This document shows positions 7,168-14,364 of a stretch of 14,581 bases of DNA, piece by piece. This DNA comes from Candidatus Sulfopaludibacter sp. SbA3 (lineage in GTDB: Bacteria > Acidobacteriota > Terriglobia > Bryobacterales > Bryobacteraceae), in NCBI GenBank assembly GCA_945900935.1, contig CAMDKT010000067.1:1-14581 (forward strand). The letters run 5' to 3'. The translations under genes and the position numbers were made by a program. The first letter of the stretch is position 1. Each line of letters starts with the position of its first letter. The notes beneath the pieces were generated by a model. It made no database searches. It was given only the letters and a program-made list of their open reading frames with translations, and was not told where the DNA came from.

Positions 7168-7400
7168 TAGCAACTGAACTGGATTCACAGCGACGTTGAG
7201 CCCGACAGTCGCCTGATAATAATGCGAGCCTTGCAAGGTGATGCAGTTTTGCGAGGATCTCACGACCACGAAAGCCGTAGTCAGGACCACTGAGAAATGG
7301 CGACCATGGGAATCGAAAGAAGGGAGGCAACCCCCAATTTATTTGCAACTTCGAGGTTTGCGAGAACCACAGATGCAGTGGATGGCGATTCTAGGGACGA

Positions 7401-8177
7401 TTACGGGCTATACGGCGCATCATCGGGGTGGGGTCGCCGATGCCTTATATGTGATGGGGGGGGGCGGCCGGGCGGAGTCAGGCAGCGGATGCGGGCCATG
7501 ATGAGGTCGGCGGCGTGGGGGGCGGACTCTAGTTCGGCGGGCGAAATGACGGAGCCGAAGCGGACGACGAGACGATCGGTTTCGTGCATTCCGCAGGGGA
7601 CAACGGGAAGGCCGAGCTTGGCGAGGGTGACGAAAAGGCGCTCGACTCCGGGGAGGGGCGGGGCCATCTGGAACGCCCTTCCGGCTACTCCTTCAGGGAA
7701 GATACCGAGGGGCCGGTCGAGGGACTTCGCGTCCTTAAGGAGAGTTCGGTAGCTGCGGGCGGTGAGGGCGGGGTTGGTGCCGGCGAAGGAGACGGGGTAG
7801 CAGTGCAGGGCGTGGGCGACCCTCGGCAGGAGCCAGTCGCCGAGGGAGGGGAGCTTCCAAGGGCCGATTTTGACCGGGGGCCAGTTGGCGGTGACGACCC
7901 AACGGATCGGCGGGTCGGGGAGATCATAGTGGCGCTGGAGAGCGACCGTGATCACGCTGCAGGGGTGGAGGATCCAGAGACCGGGGCGTTGGTAATGGTT
8001 CGGGGCGAGGACGAACGCGGGGCTGGGGGGGAGGTTTTCGAGGCCTTCGATTTGCGGGTCGGGCTTGAGGCAGGGGAGAGACTGCTCGGTGAACGTTTTT
8101 ACCGAGTAGCGGGTTTTCTCCCAGATGTGAGGGGTTAACGCGAGGACTTGCCGCCAAGGGGTAGGATACTCTTTCAC
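7401..8177 (-). CDS. PlsC-like acyltransferase (probable carotenoid-glycoside acyltransferase)
   Basis: A 258-residue protein of the phospholipid/glycerol acyltransferase fold. It has motif I as NHYQRPG (residues 60-66) and motif III as IFPEG (159-163). It would move an acyl chain onto a hydroxyl, and next to a glycosyltransferase in a carotenoid operon the likely acceptor is the sugar of a glycosylated carotenoid (inference). The catalytic HX4D box keeps the His (61), but the Asp position is Gly (66). The start is GTG at 8177, overlapping the upstream stop by 4 bp, with CAGGGAAG before it; the frame is open further upstream only as a shadow of the glycosyltransferase. Close to the 3' end a run of nine C (coding strand, 7456-7464) precedes a basic tail (HIRHRRPHPDDAPYSP) that may not be part of the fold. 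It is the last gene of the operon. Confidence 0.8.
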   Translation of the reverse strand: MKEYPTPWRQVLALTPHIWEKTRYSVKTFTEQSLPCLKPDPQIEGLENLPPSPAFVLAPNHYQRPGLWILHPCSVITVALQRHYDLPDPPIRWVVTANWPPVKIGPWKLPSLGDWLLPRVAHALHCYPVSFAGTNPALTARSYRTLLKDAKSLDRPLGIFPEGVAGRAFQMAPPLPGVERLFVTLAKLGLPVVPCGMHETDRLVVRFGSVISPAELESAPHAADLIMARIRCLTPPGRPPPSHIRHRRPHPDDAPYSP

Positions 8178-9238
8178 ACTTCCCTGCCCTTCCAGATGGC
8201 CTTGCGGCCGGTTAGGGTAGTGATCATGCCGTTGATGGCGATGGCTTGGAAGCCGTAGATGGCGAGGGGGGCGAGGAGGGTGGCGGCGCTGCGGTACCAG
8301 GGGAAGAGGACGACCGAGGGGATAAGCGCGAAGAGGGCGGCTTGGCGGTAGAGATGGTCCTGGACGAGCCAAAGTATGACGGGGAGCCAGCTTGCCAGGA
8401 GCGTGGAGGCCATGACGACCTGGAGGCCGGTGAAGGGGTTGATTTGGAGGAAGCGGAAGCTGTTTTTCTGGAATCCTCGCCAGATAGCTCGGAGGCCGTC
8501 GTACATGCGAACGTTGCCCATATGTTCGGCCCGGGTGACGCGGGCGTGAATGCCTTTTTCGGCGGCCAACTTCGCTAGGGCGACGTCCTCGATGACGGAT
8601 AGAGCGACGGCGGCGTGGCCGCCTAGACGGTGGTAGGCTTCGCGCTTTACTAAGAGACATTGGCCGTTGGCGAGCCACTGGGTGGGACGGCGGTGGTTGA
8701 CGGCGCTGGTATTGACGCCGGTGAAGTAGAGAGCGAAGGCGTAGGGGAGGAGGATTTTTTCGGCGAGGGTTTCGCACTGCTGACGGAGGAAGACGCTGGC
8801 TATTTGGAGTTCGTGGTCTTCGGCGTATTCGATGAGGCAGGGAGCGAAGACGCGGGCGTACCAGGTGTCGGCGTCGATGAAGAGGAGCCAGTCGGTAGTC
8901 GCTTCGTTGGCTCCGGCCATACAAGCGTTGGGCTTGCCTAAGTGGCCATCTGGGAGGGGCGGGGCGGAGAGGACGCGGGCACCGGCTTCGGCGGCGATTT
9001 TGGCGGTATCGTCCGTCGAGGCATCGTCGACGACGATGACGGATTCGGGGGGGAAGCCGGAGATGGCGCGGGCGATGTTGGCGGCTTCGTTGCGGGCGGG
9101 GATGATGACGGTGACCGAGGGGAAGTCGAGACCGATGACGTAGGGAATTTTCGGCAGGCGGTTGTAGTTATGCCACGCTTTGCGGAGGAAGAGGACGATG
9201 CCGAGGGCGGTGACGATAGCCGCGTAGATAGAGGTCAT
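8174..9238 (-). CDS. GT2 family membrane glycosyltransferase
   Basis: A 354-residue family 2 glycosyltransferase. One N-terminal membrane helix (about residues 3-19) precedes the GT-A domain starting SVTVIIPARNEAANI (41-55). Nucleotide-sugar residues are visible as VDDASTDD (70-77) and the metal-binding DAD (122-124). The likely catalytic ED is at 217-218, and RGFQKNSFR (254-262) takes the place of the QxxRW-like acceptor motif. Two to three hydrophobic helices follow (about 271-292, 297-313 and 319-341). This layout resembles carotenoid glycosyltransferases such as CrtQ or CruC, which add a sugar to a carotenoid at the membrane. Position in a crtE-crtI-crtB operon before an acyltransferase supports that role; substrate and sugar are inferred. 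It overlaps both neighbours by 4 bp. Confidence 0.85.
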   Translation of the reverse strand: MTSIYAAIVTALGIVLFLRKAWHNYNRLPKIPYVIGLDFPSVTVIIPARNEAANIARAISGFPPESVIVVDDASTDDTAKIAAEAGARVLSAPPLPDGHLGKPNACMAGANEATTDWLLFIDADTWYARVFAPCLIEYAEDHELQIASVFLRQQCETLAEKILLPYAFALYFTGVNTSAVNHRRPTQWLANGQCLLVKREAYHRLGGHAAVALSVIEDVALAKLAAEKGIHARVTRAEHMGNVRMYDGLRAIWRGFQKNSFRFLQINPFTGLQVVMASTLLASWLPVILWLVQDHLYRQAALFALIPSVVLFPWYRSAATLLAPLAIYGFQAIAINGMITTLTGRKAIWKGREV

Positions 9239-10617
9239 ACGGTGATTTTGCGCACGGTGGGTCCGGCGACGCCACTGGGGAATAGTTTGGTTTCTTCGGT
9301 GGCCTGCCAGGCACCGGTGGAATCCTGGGCCCGGGCTTCGGCTTGGATGGCGTCAGGAGCCGAAAGGGCGATGTGCCAGCGGGTCCAGCAGTAGGGGGAG
9401 AGCGGGTTTTCGAGGGTGGCGTTTTGCCAGTCGCCGAGGGGGCCATCCTTCGAAAGCAGGCGGACTTGGACGGCCTGGATGCCTCGGCTACCGGCGAAGG
9501 AGACGCCGACGACTTCGCCGGGGGTTGCTTTATCGATGTAAGAAGCGATGTTGGTTTTGGCTTCCTTGGTGTAGCCCATTTTGGGCCAGGTGCCATAGTA
9601 GGGTTGGGAGACGAAGGCGATTTCGCCGATCCACTTCACGTTTTTGAAGCCGTAGTAGCGGGGGCAGAGCATGCGGATGGGAAAGCCATGGGCTCTCGAT
9701 AGGGATTGGCCGTTCATGCCGAGGGCGAGGAAGACTTCGTCGGAGAGGGCGTAGTCGAGGGGGAGGGAGTCGCCGTGGCCATCGGCGCCGATGAAGGCCA
9801 CTTCTTTGATGGAGGGAGGAAGGGTGGAGCCGTCGAGGATTTGGCGCAGGGGGAAGCCCGACCATTCGGCGGTACCCATGAGGTCGGACTTGATGGTGTT
9901 GGAAATACAGCGGAGGGTGATGTAGCGCTGTCGGCGCTTGGCTTGGAGGAGTTGGAGATAGGAGAGAGACAGGATCTCTTTGCCGTCGACGGTGAACTTG
10001 AGGCGCCAAGTGGCAGGGTCGAGCAAGGGGTCGATGGAATTTTTCGACATTGTGTAGTGCTGGCCGATGGCGGTGACGGGTTTGCGGGCGAGCCTGTGGA
10101 AGCTGTCGGCGGGCGGGATGAACGTCCAGAGGTCGAAGGGCTTGGCAGCGCGGGCGGCGAGGCGGGCGTCGCGGAGGTAGCCTTCGACGGCGACGGCGAG
10201 GGTGGTGCTGGACATGACGGCGGAGAGGAGGCGGCGACGGGACGGGGAGAATTTCTCGACGCGGGGGGCGGCGAGTAATAGGGCCGCGAGAGCGGGGAGC
10301 CAGAAGGTGAGTGCCGAGACGCCAAAGATAAAGTAGTAAGCGGCGGCGACGGGCACAATTCCTATATAGCGCCAGGAGAGGGCGACGCTGGTCATGCCAA
10401 AGCCGAGAGCGAAGAGGCCGCCGGTGAGGGCGAAGGGTTTGGCCCAGGCACCCATGGTTTCAAGGAGGAGGACGCTGTAGGTATTCGGCGTGCGGGCCAT
10501 GATCCATTCGCCGATGATTTCGGTGAAGAGAGGGACGGCGAAGACATAGTGACAGAGGTAGTGGACGAACAGGCCGAGGGCGGTGGCGAGCGACCCGCGT
10601 TCGATGGCGGTTTTCAT
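9235..10617 (-). CDS. Membrane-anchored sulfite-oxidase-family molybdopterin oxidoreductase
   Basis: A 460-residue fusion. Residues 1-117 are hydrophobic, with about three to four membrane helices (near 9-30, 57-80 and 83-117). SRRRLL at 126-131, followed by a hydrophobic run to about 147, resembles an internal twin-arginine signal. From about 200 comes a molybdopterin domain of the sulfite oxidase/YedY family: ITLRCISNTI supplies the Mo-ligand cysteine (C237), followed by TAEWSGFPLRQIL, GFPIRMLCPRYYG and KNVKWIGEI, all typical. About 365-440 looks like the C-terminal Ig-like domain (SFAGSRGIQAVQVRL, WTRWHIAL). Family members oxidise sulfite or reduce oxidised methionine and similar substrates; the substrate here is unknown. 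It overlaps crtB and the glycosyltransferase gene by 4 bp each, so it belongs to the carotenoid operon. A carotenoid-related or envelope-redox role is inference. Confidence 0.87.
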   Translation of the reverse strand: MKTAIERGSLATALGLFVHYLCHYVFAVPLFTEIIGEWIMARTPNTYSVLLLETMGAWAKPFALTGGLFALGFGMTSVALSWRYIGIVPVAAAYYFIFGVSALTFWLPALAALLLAAPRVEKFSPSRRRLLSAVMSSTTLAVAVEGYLRDARLAARAAKPFDLWTFIPPADSFHRLARKPVTAIGQHYTMSKNSIDPLLDPATWRLKFTVDGKEILSLSYLQLLQAKRRQRYITLRCISNTIKSDLMGTAEWSGFPLRQILDGSTLPPSIKEVAFIGADGHGDSLPLDYALSDEVFLALGMNGQSLSRAHGFPIRMLCPRYYGFKNVKWIGEIAFVSQPYYGTWPKMGYTKEAKTNIASYIDKATPGEVVGVSFAGSRGIQAVQVRLLSKDGPLGDWQNATLENPLSPYCWTRWHIALSAPDAIQAEARAQDSTGAWQATEETKLFPSGVAGPTVRKITV

Positions 10618-11483
10618 GATTGGAACTGGCGGCGGACGAGGGCTCCGGCGGTGATGCTGTATTTTTTCCAGGACGGAACGACGGCTCGTTGGGCGTAGAC
10701 GTTGTACTCCATTTTCTCAATTCGGCCGAGGATGTCGCGGTAAACTTTGGCGGCGATTTCGACGGCGAAGCGGCCTTCTGGTTTGAGCAGGGGGATACCG
10801 GGGAAGGAGCGTTCGTAATAGCCGCGGGCGCGATCGATTTGGAAGCGCATGAGGGCATCGAAGTTGGGGCCTCGGCGGCGGGCGAGGAGGTCTTCGGGCG
10901 AGTAATTGAATTGGGCTAGTTCGTCGGCGGGGAGGTAGATGCGGCCGCGGTCGGCGTCTTCGGCGAGGTCGCGGAGGATATTCGTGAGTTGCATGGCGAT
11001 GCCGAGGTCTTCGGCGTAGAGGAGGGCGTCGTCGCGGAAGCCGATGACGTGGGACATCATAAGGCCGACGACGCTGGCGACGCGGTAGCAGAAGAGGCGG
11101 AGGTCGGCGAAGTCGGCGTAGCGGACCTTTTCGAGATCCATGCGCATGCCTTCAATGAGTTCGAGGGGGTACGCTTCAGGGAAGCCGCATTGGCGGCGGG
11201 TGTGTTCGAAGAGCATGAGGACGGGGCTTTCGACGGTGTGGCTGTTCAGGACGGCGAGGAGTTGTTCGCGCCAGGATTCGAGTTCGCGGCGGGCGGCGGC
11301 GAGGTCGGGATTTTCGTCGACGATATCGTCAGTGGAGCGACAGAACCAGTAGACGCTATAGGCGGCTTCGGCGAGGTGGGGCGGGAAGAAGCGGGTGGCG
11401 AAGTAGAAGCTTTTCGAGCCGGCGGCGGTGGCGGCGGCGGCGCTTTGCTTCCACTGCGCTAGGTGTTCGGAATCCGCTCGCAT
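10614..11483 (-). CDS. crtB: Phytoene/squalene synthase family protein (CrtB type)
   Basis: A 289-residue prenyl transferase, normal length for CrtB. It would condense two prenyl diphosphates head to head (two geranylgeranyl diphosphates to phytoene if the partner synthase makes C20). Both aspartate-rich Mg-diphosphate motifs are present: DDIVDE (52-57) and NILRDLAED (168-176). SKSFYFATRFFPP (23-35) near the N-terminus and DRGRIYLP (178-185) are family hallmarks. The start at ATG 11483 overlaps the crtI end by 25 bp without a clear Shine-Dalgarno, suggesting coupling; a slightly later start cannot be ruled out. Operon position after crtI and the prenyl synthase favours phytoene over squalene synthesis, but C30 products cannot be excluded from sequence alone. 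Confidence 0.93.
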   Translation of the reverse strand: MRADSEHLAQWKQSAAAATAAGSKSFYFATRFFPPHLAEAAYSVYWFCRSTDDIVDENPDLAAARRELESWREQLLAVLNSHTVESPVLMLFEHTRRQCGFPEAYPLELIEGMRMDLEKVRYADFADLRLFCYRVASVVGLMMSHVIGFRDDALLYAEDLGIAMQLTNILRDLAEDADRGRIYLPADELAQFNYSPEDLLARRRGPNFDALMRFQIDRARGYYERSFPGIPLLKPEGRFAVEIAAKVYRDILGRIEKMEYNVYAQRAVVPSWKKYSITAGALVRRQFQS

Positions 11484-12976
11484 ATGAGTTTTTCGGCGAT
11501 ACGGGCTGAGCTTAGCACGCCGGGGACGCCTGCGCCGGGATGGGTGCCGGCCCCGACGAAGTAGAGATTTTTGACGTCTTCGCTTTCGTTGTGGGGGCGG
11601 AACCAGGCGGACTGGGTGAAGATGGGTTCGAAGGAGAAGCCGGAGCCGCGGTAGGTGTTAAGGGTGGTCTCGAAATCGAGGGGGGTGAAGCAGCGCTCGG
11701 TGACGAGGCGGGACTGGAGACCGGGGAGGTAGTTATCCTCCATATACTTCATGACGAGGTCGCGGAAGGGCTTGGCTTGCTTGGTCCAATCGATACCGCT
11801 GAGTTGGTTGGGGACGGGGATGAGGGCGTAGAAGCAGTCGTGGCCCGCGGGGGCCATCGTGGGATCGGTTTTGGAGGGGCGATGGAGATAGATGGAGAAG
11901 TCTTCGCCGAGGATCTTCTTATTAAAGATGTCATCCAGGAGTTCTTCGTAGCGGCGGCCGAGGAGGATGGTGTGGTGTTCGATGTCTTCGTAGACGCCGC
12001 GGGTACCGAAGTAGATGACGAAGAGGCCCATCGAATACTTCATGCTGTCGAGCTTCTTGTTGGTCCACTTGTGGCGGGAGCGTTCGGGGAGCATTTTGCG
12101 GTAGGTGTTGGCGACGTCGGCGTTGGAGACGACGGCGTCGGCGGTGTGCATTTGGCCGACATCGGTATCGATGCCGGAGGCGGAGCCGCCGCGGGTGAGG
12201 ATGCTGCGGACGGGGGTATTGAGATGGATTTTGCCGCCGAGTTCCTCGAAGAGCTTGCCGAGGGCGGCGACGACGGCACCGGTGCCGCCCATGGCGTAAT
12301 GGACGCCCCATTCGCGTTCGAGGTGGTGGATGAGGGCGTAGATGGAGGTGGTTTGGAAGGGATTGCCGCCCACGAGGAGGGGATGGAAGCTGAAGACGCG
12401 CTGGAGGAGAGGATCCTTGATGTAGCGTTTGACGAATTGGAAGACGGTTTTGTGGCTTTGGAGACGGACGAGGGCCGGGGCGATTTTGACCATGTCCATG
12501 AAATTGAGGAAGGGGACGTCGGAGAGTTCGACGAAGCCTTTCTGGAAGATGAGCTTGGCTTGGCGGATCATCTCCTGATAGCCTTCGACGTCGCCGGGCG
12601 AAAACTCGGCGATTTTGCGGAGGGTTTCTGATTCGTCGGCGTTATAGGAGAAGCTGCGACCGTCGTGGAACTCGATGTTGTAGAAGGGGTTGACGGGGAC
12701 GATTTTGACGTAGTCCTTGATGTCGCGACCTGCTCCGGAAAAGAGTTCGTCGAGCATGAAGGGGGCGGTGATGACGGTGGGTCCGCCGTCGAAGGTGAAT
12801 CCGTCCTGCTGGTAGACGTAAGCCCGGCCGCCGAGTTTGTCGCGGGCTTCGAAGAGTTCGACTTGGTAGCCGCGGGTTTGGAGCCGGACGGCGGTGGCGA
12901 GGCCACCGAAGCCGCTACCGATGACGATGATTTTTTTCAAGATCCGGGCGAAGGAGGGAGGAAGAGGTTCTGACAT
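11459..12976 (-). CDS. crtI: Phytoene desaturase family FAD enzyme (CrtI type)
   Basis: A 505-residue flavoprotein of the CrtI family, which introduces successive double bases of desaturation into phytoene to give a coloured acyclic carotenoid. The N-terminal FAD-binding fold is IIVIGSGFGGLATAVRL (16-32), then EARDKLGGRAYVY (43-55) and DGGPTVITAPFML (63-75). The C-terminal hallmark LYFVGAGTHPGAGVPGVLSS is at 471-490. ATG at 12976 is chosen: the frame is open further upstream, but that part is a proline/serine-rich shadow of crtE and lies before the first glycine motif only in the wrong context. The crtE stop is 7 bp upstream. The number of desaturation steps, or a diapophytoene or aldehyde-forming role as in relatives CrtN and CrtP, cannot be decided from sequence. 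Confidence 0.93.
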   Translation of the reverse strand: MSEPLPPSFARILKKIIVIGSGFGGLATAVRLQTRGYQVELFEARDKLGGRAYVYQQDGFTFDGGPTVITAPFMLDELFSGAGRDIKDYVKIVPVNPFYNIEFHDGRSFSYNADESETLRKIAEFSPGDVEGYQEMIRQAKLIFQKGFVELSDVPFLNFMDMVKIAPALVRLQSHKTVFQFVKRYIKDPLLQRVFSFHPLLVGGNPFQTTSIYALIHHLEREWGVHYAMGGTGAVVAALGKLFEELGGKIHLNTPVRSILTRGGSASGIDTDVGQMHTADAVVSNADVANTYRKMLPERSRHKWTNKKLDSMKYSMGLFVIYFGTRGVYEDIEHHTILLGRRYEELLDDIFNKKILGEDFSIYLHRPSKTDPTMAPAGHDCFYALIPVPNQLSGIDWTKQAKPFRDLVMKYMEDNYLPGLQSRLVTERCFTPLDFETTLNTYRGSGFSFEPIFTQSAWFRPHNESEDVKNLYFVGAGTHPGAGVPGVLSSARIAEKLICERIPNT

Positions 12977-12983
12977 GGAGCGG

Positions 12984-13787
12984 CTAGGCGACGGACTTTG
13001 CTTGGAGGTAGTCGAGCATTTCGGAGATTTCGGCGGACTGGGAGCCGAAGGGGGTGAGGAGGGAGCGGGTATCGGAGAGTTGGCGTTCGAAGGGTTCGCG
13101 GGAGGTGGCATGGCCGTCGTTGAGATCGTCCATAAGCTGGTAGGAGATGCCGAATTCGAGGCCGAGTTGAGTGGTTTGTTGGCGGAGGGGTTTATCGAGG
13201 GGAGAGCCGAGAAGGCCGGCGCGGGCGGCGAGTGTGAAGAGGGGGGCGGTTTTGAGTTCGGCGAGTCGGCGGGAGCTGCAACCGGGGGAGGCGAGGTCCA
13301 TGGCTTGGCCGCCGACGAGGGAGTTGCAATCGAGGACGCGGAGGAGTTTTTGCTGAAAGCAGCCGAGCATTTCGGCTTCCGCGGGGCAGGTGACGCCTTG
13401 GGTGGCTTGTCGGGCGGCGAGGGCGACGAGGCTGAAGGCGGCGAGGAGGGCGGTAGCTTCGCCGAATTGGCGATGGACGGTGGGTTGGCCGCGACGCATC
13501 ATTTCGTCGTCCATGCAGGGAAGGTCGTCGACGATGAGGGAGGCGCAGTGGAAGAGTTCGATGGCGAGAGCGCCTTTGGTGACGAGGCGCACATCTGCCT
13601 TCGCCATGCGGCCGATGCGGAGGGCGAGGACGGGACGGAGCCGTTGGCCGCCATTGAGCACAGCAAAACGCATCGCCTGGAAGACGGTATTGGGGGCCGG
13701 ACCGGAGGGGCCGTCGAGAGCCTGTTCGAGTGCTTCGTCGACGAAGTTGCGGTCAGCGACGAGGGTGGGCAAAAGTGCCGAGCTCAT
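12984..13787 (-). CDS. crtE: Polyprenyl (geranylgeranyl-type) diphosphate synthase
   Basis: A 267-residue trans-prenyltransferase that extends allylic diphosphates with isopentenyl diphosphate. GGQRLRP (46-52), the first aspartate-rich motif DDLPCMDDE (87-95) with the DDxxxxD spacing, the KT at 179-180 and the second motif DDLND (220-224) are all present. The DDxxxxD form is usual in bacterial farnesyl/geranylgeranyl synthases. Product length is not certain; the crtI-crtB context favours C20. ATG 13787 is chosen because AGGGAG lies 7 bases before it and the protein begins MSSALLPTLV; a longer frame to 13865 would overlap the divergent gene's start. First gene of the operon. Confidence 0.9.
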   Translation of the reverse strand: MSSALLPTLVADRNFVDEALEQALDGPSGPAPNTVFQAMRFAVLNGGQRLRPVLALRIGRMAKADVRLVTKGALAIELFHCASLIVDDLPCMDDEMMRRGQPTVHRQFGEATALLAAFSLVALAARQATQGVTCPAEAEMLGCFQQKLLRVLDCNSLVGGQAMDLASPGCSSRRLAELKTAPLFTLAARAGLLGSPLDKPLRQQTTQLGLEFGISYQLMDDLNDGHATSREPFERQLSDTRSLLTPFGSQSAEISEMLDYLQAKSVA

Positions 13788-13857
13788 CAAGGTACTCCCT
13801 GAGATGATTGGGATTCGCGTTTTGGTGTATTTTTGATTATTGCAAGGATTAAGAACA
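13788..13857. promoter_or_regulatory. Divergent intergenic region with the operon leader
   Basis: This 70-bp AT-richer spacer separates crtE (minus) from the isomerase-like gene (plus), so both promoters must lie in it or overlap the coding starts. On the minus strand AGGGAG at 13795-13800 is the crtE ribosome site. I could not pick confident -35/-10 boxes or an operator dyad. The short spacing makes shared regulation of both genes possible. Confidence 0.55.
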
Positions 13858-14364
13858 ATGCGCAAAATGACTATCAGCCTGTCGCCGGGGGCAATCGGCG
13901 TAAAAGCGACGCAGGAGCAGGCGATTGAGTTCGCTCATTACTACGGCTACGAAGCGGTGGAGCCCTCCGGGGAGACGTTGGCGGGGCTTTCGGGGTCACA
14001 GATAAGGGACTTGGCGGCGAAAGTGCAGGCCCAGCGATTGGTGTGGGGTTCGGCGGGATTGACGGTGGAATATCGGAAGGATTTCGGGACTTTTGAGGCG
14101 GGAATGGCGAAATTTCCGGTGGTGGCGAAGGCGCTGGCGGCGGCGGGGGTAAAACGGGTGTCGACTTGGATCATGCCGGGACATGAGGAGTTGACGTACA
14201 CGCAGAAGATGAAGATGCATGTGGAGCGGCTGCGGGCAATTGCGACCATTTGTAAAGATAATGGGCAACGGTTGGGGTTGGAGTATGTGGGGCCGAAGAC
14301 GCTGTGGACTTCGCGGCGCTTTCCGTTTTTGCATACGATGGCGGAGTGTAAGGACTTATTCTAG
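13858..14364 (+). pseudogene. Sugar phosphate isomerase/epimerase-like protein, 3' truncated
   Basis: The first 167 or so residues belong to the xylose-isomerase-like TIM-barrel family, which includes sugar phosphate isomerases and epimerases. Visible are MTISLSPGAIGV at strand 1, HYYGYEAVEP, the middle WIMPGHEELTY and RLGLEYVGPKTLWTSRRFPF, whose Glu is the usual first metal ligand. Full members are about 270-290 residues; here homology stops at AECKDL, and an F and TAG come from the adjoining IS630-type element. The missing C-terminal third would carry the other metal ligands, so the product should be inactive. The start is ATG 13858 (a second ATG is at 13867). It is divergent from the carotenoid operon; whether it ever served that pathway is unknown. 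Confidence 0.8.

Larger units (their letters stand above)
6405..7400. other. Long non-coding or decayed stretch
   Basis: About 1 kb without a gene I can support. It contains a perfect long hairpin (6665-6721) and a smaller one (7146-7167), plus two coding-like scraps. The first, on plus from about 6896 to 7070, includes GWQYSFRDANRLTG, which resembles the YD repeats of RHS proteins but is short and bounded by stops. The second, on minus within 7109-7258, includes CITLQGSHYYQATVGLNVAV and matches nothing I know. The stretch separates the mobile debris from the 3' end of the carotenoid operon. No clear intrinsic terminator follows that operon's last stop codon. Confidence 0.45.

Noticed and set aside
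7048..7290. An 80-codon minus-strand frame with CITLQGSHYYQATVGLNVAV
   Set aside because: Reads somewhat protein-like but I recognise no family and the adjoining frames are equally open; not called as a gene.
8178..8924. The 5' extension of the acyltransferase frame
   Set aside because: The residues are an arginine/proline-rich shadow of the glycosyltransferase gene; GTG at 8177 with the overlapping stop is a far better start.
11540..12631. A 363-codon plus-strand open frame opposite crtI, and similar long plus-strand frames across 7584-13836
   Set aside because: They are rich in G, A, E and D from the GC-biased codons of the minus-strand genes, show no motifs, and lie opposite clear enzymes; shadows of real genes.
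12977..13111. The 45-codon N-terminal extension of CrtI
   Set aside because: It is a proline/serine-rich shadow of the crtE 3' end; homology begins just after ATG 12976.
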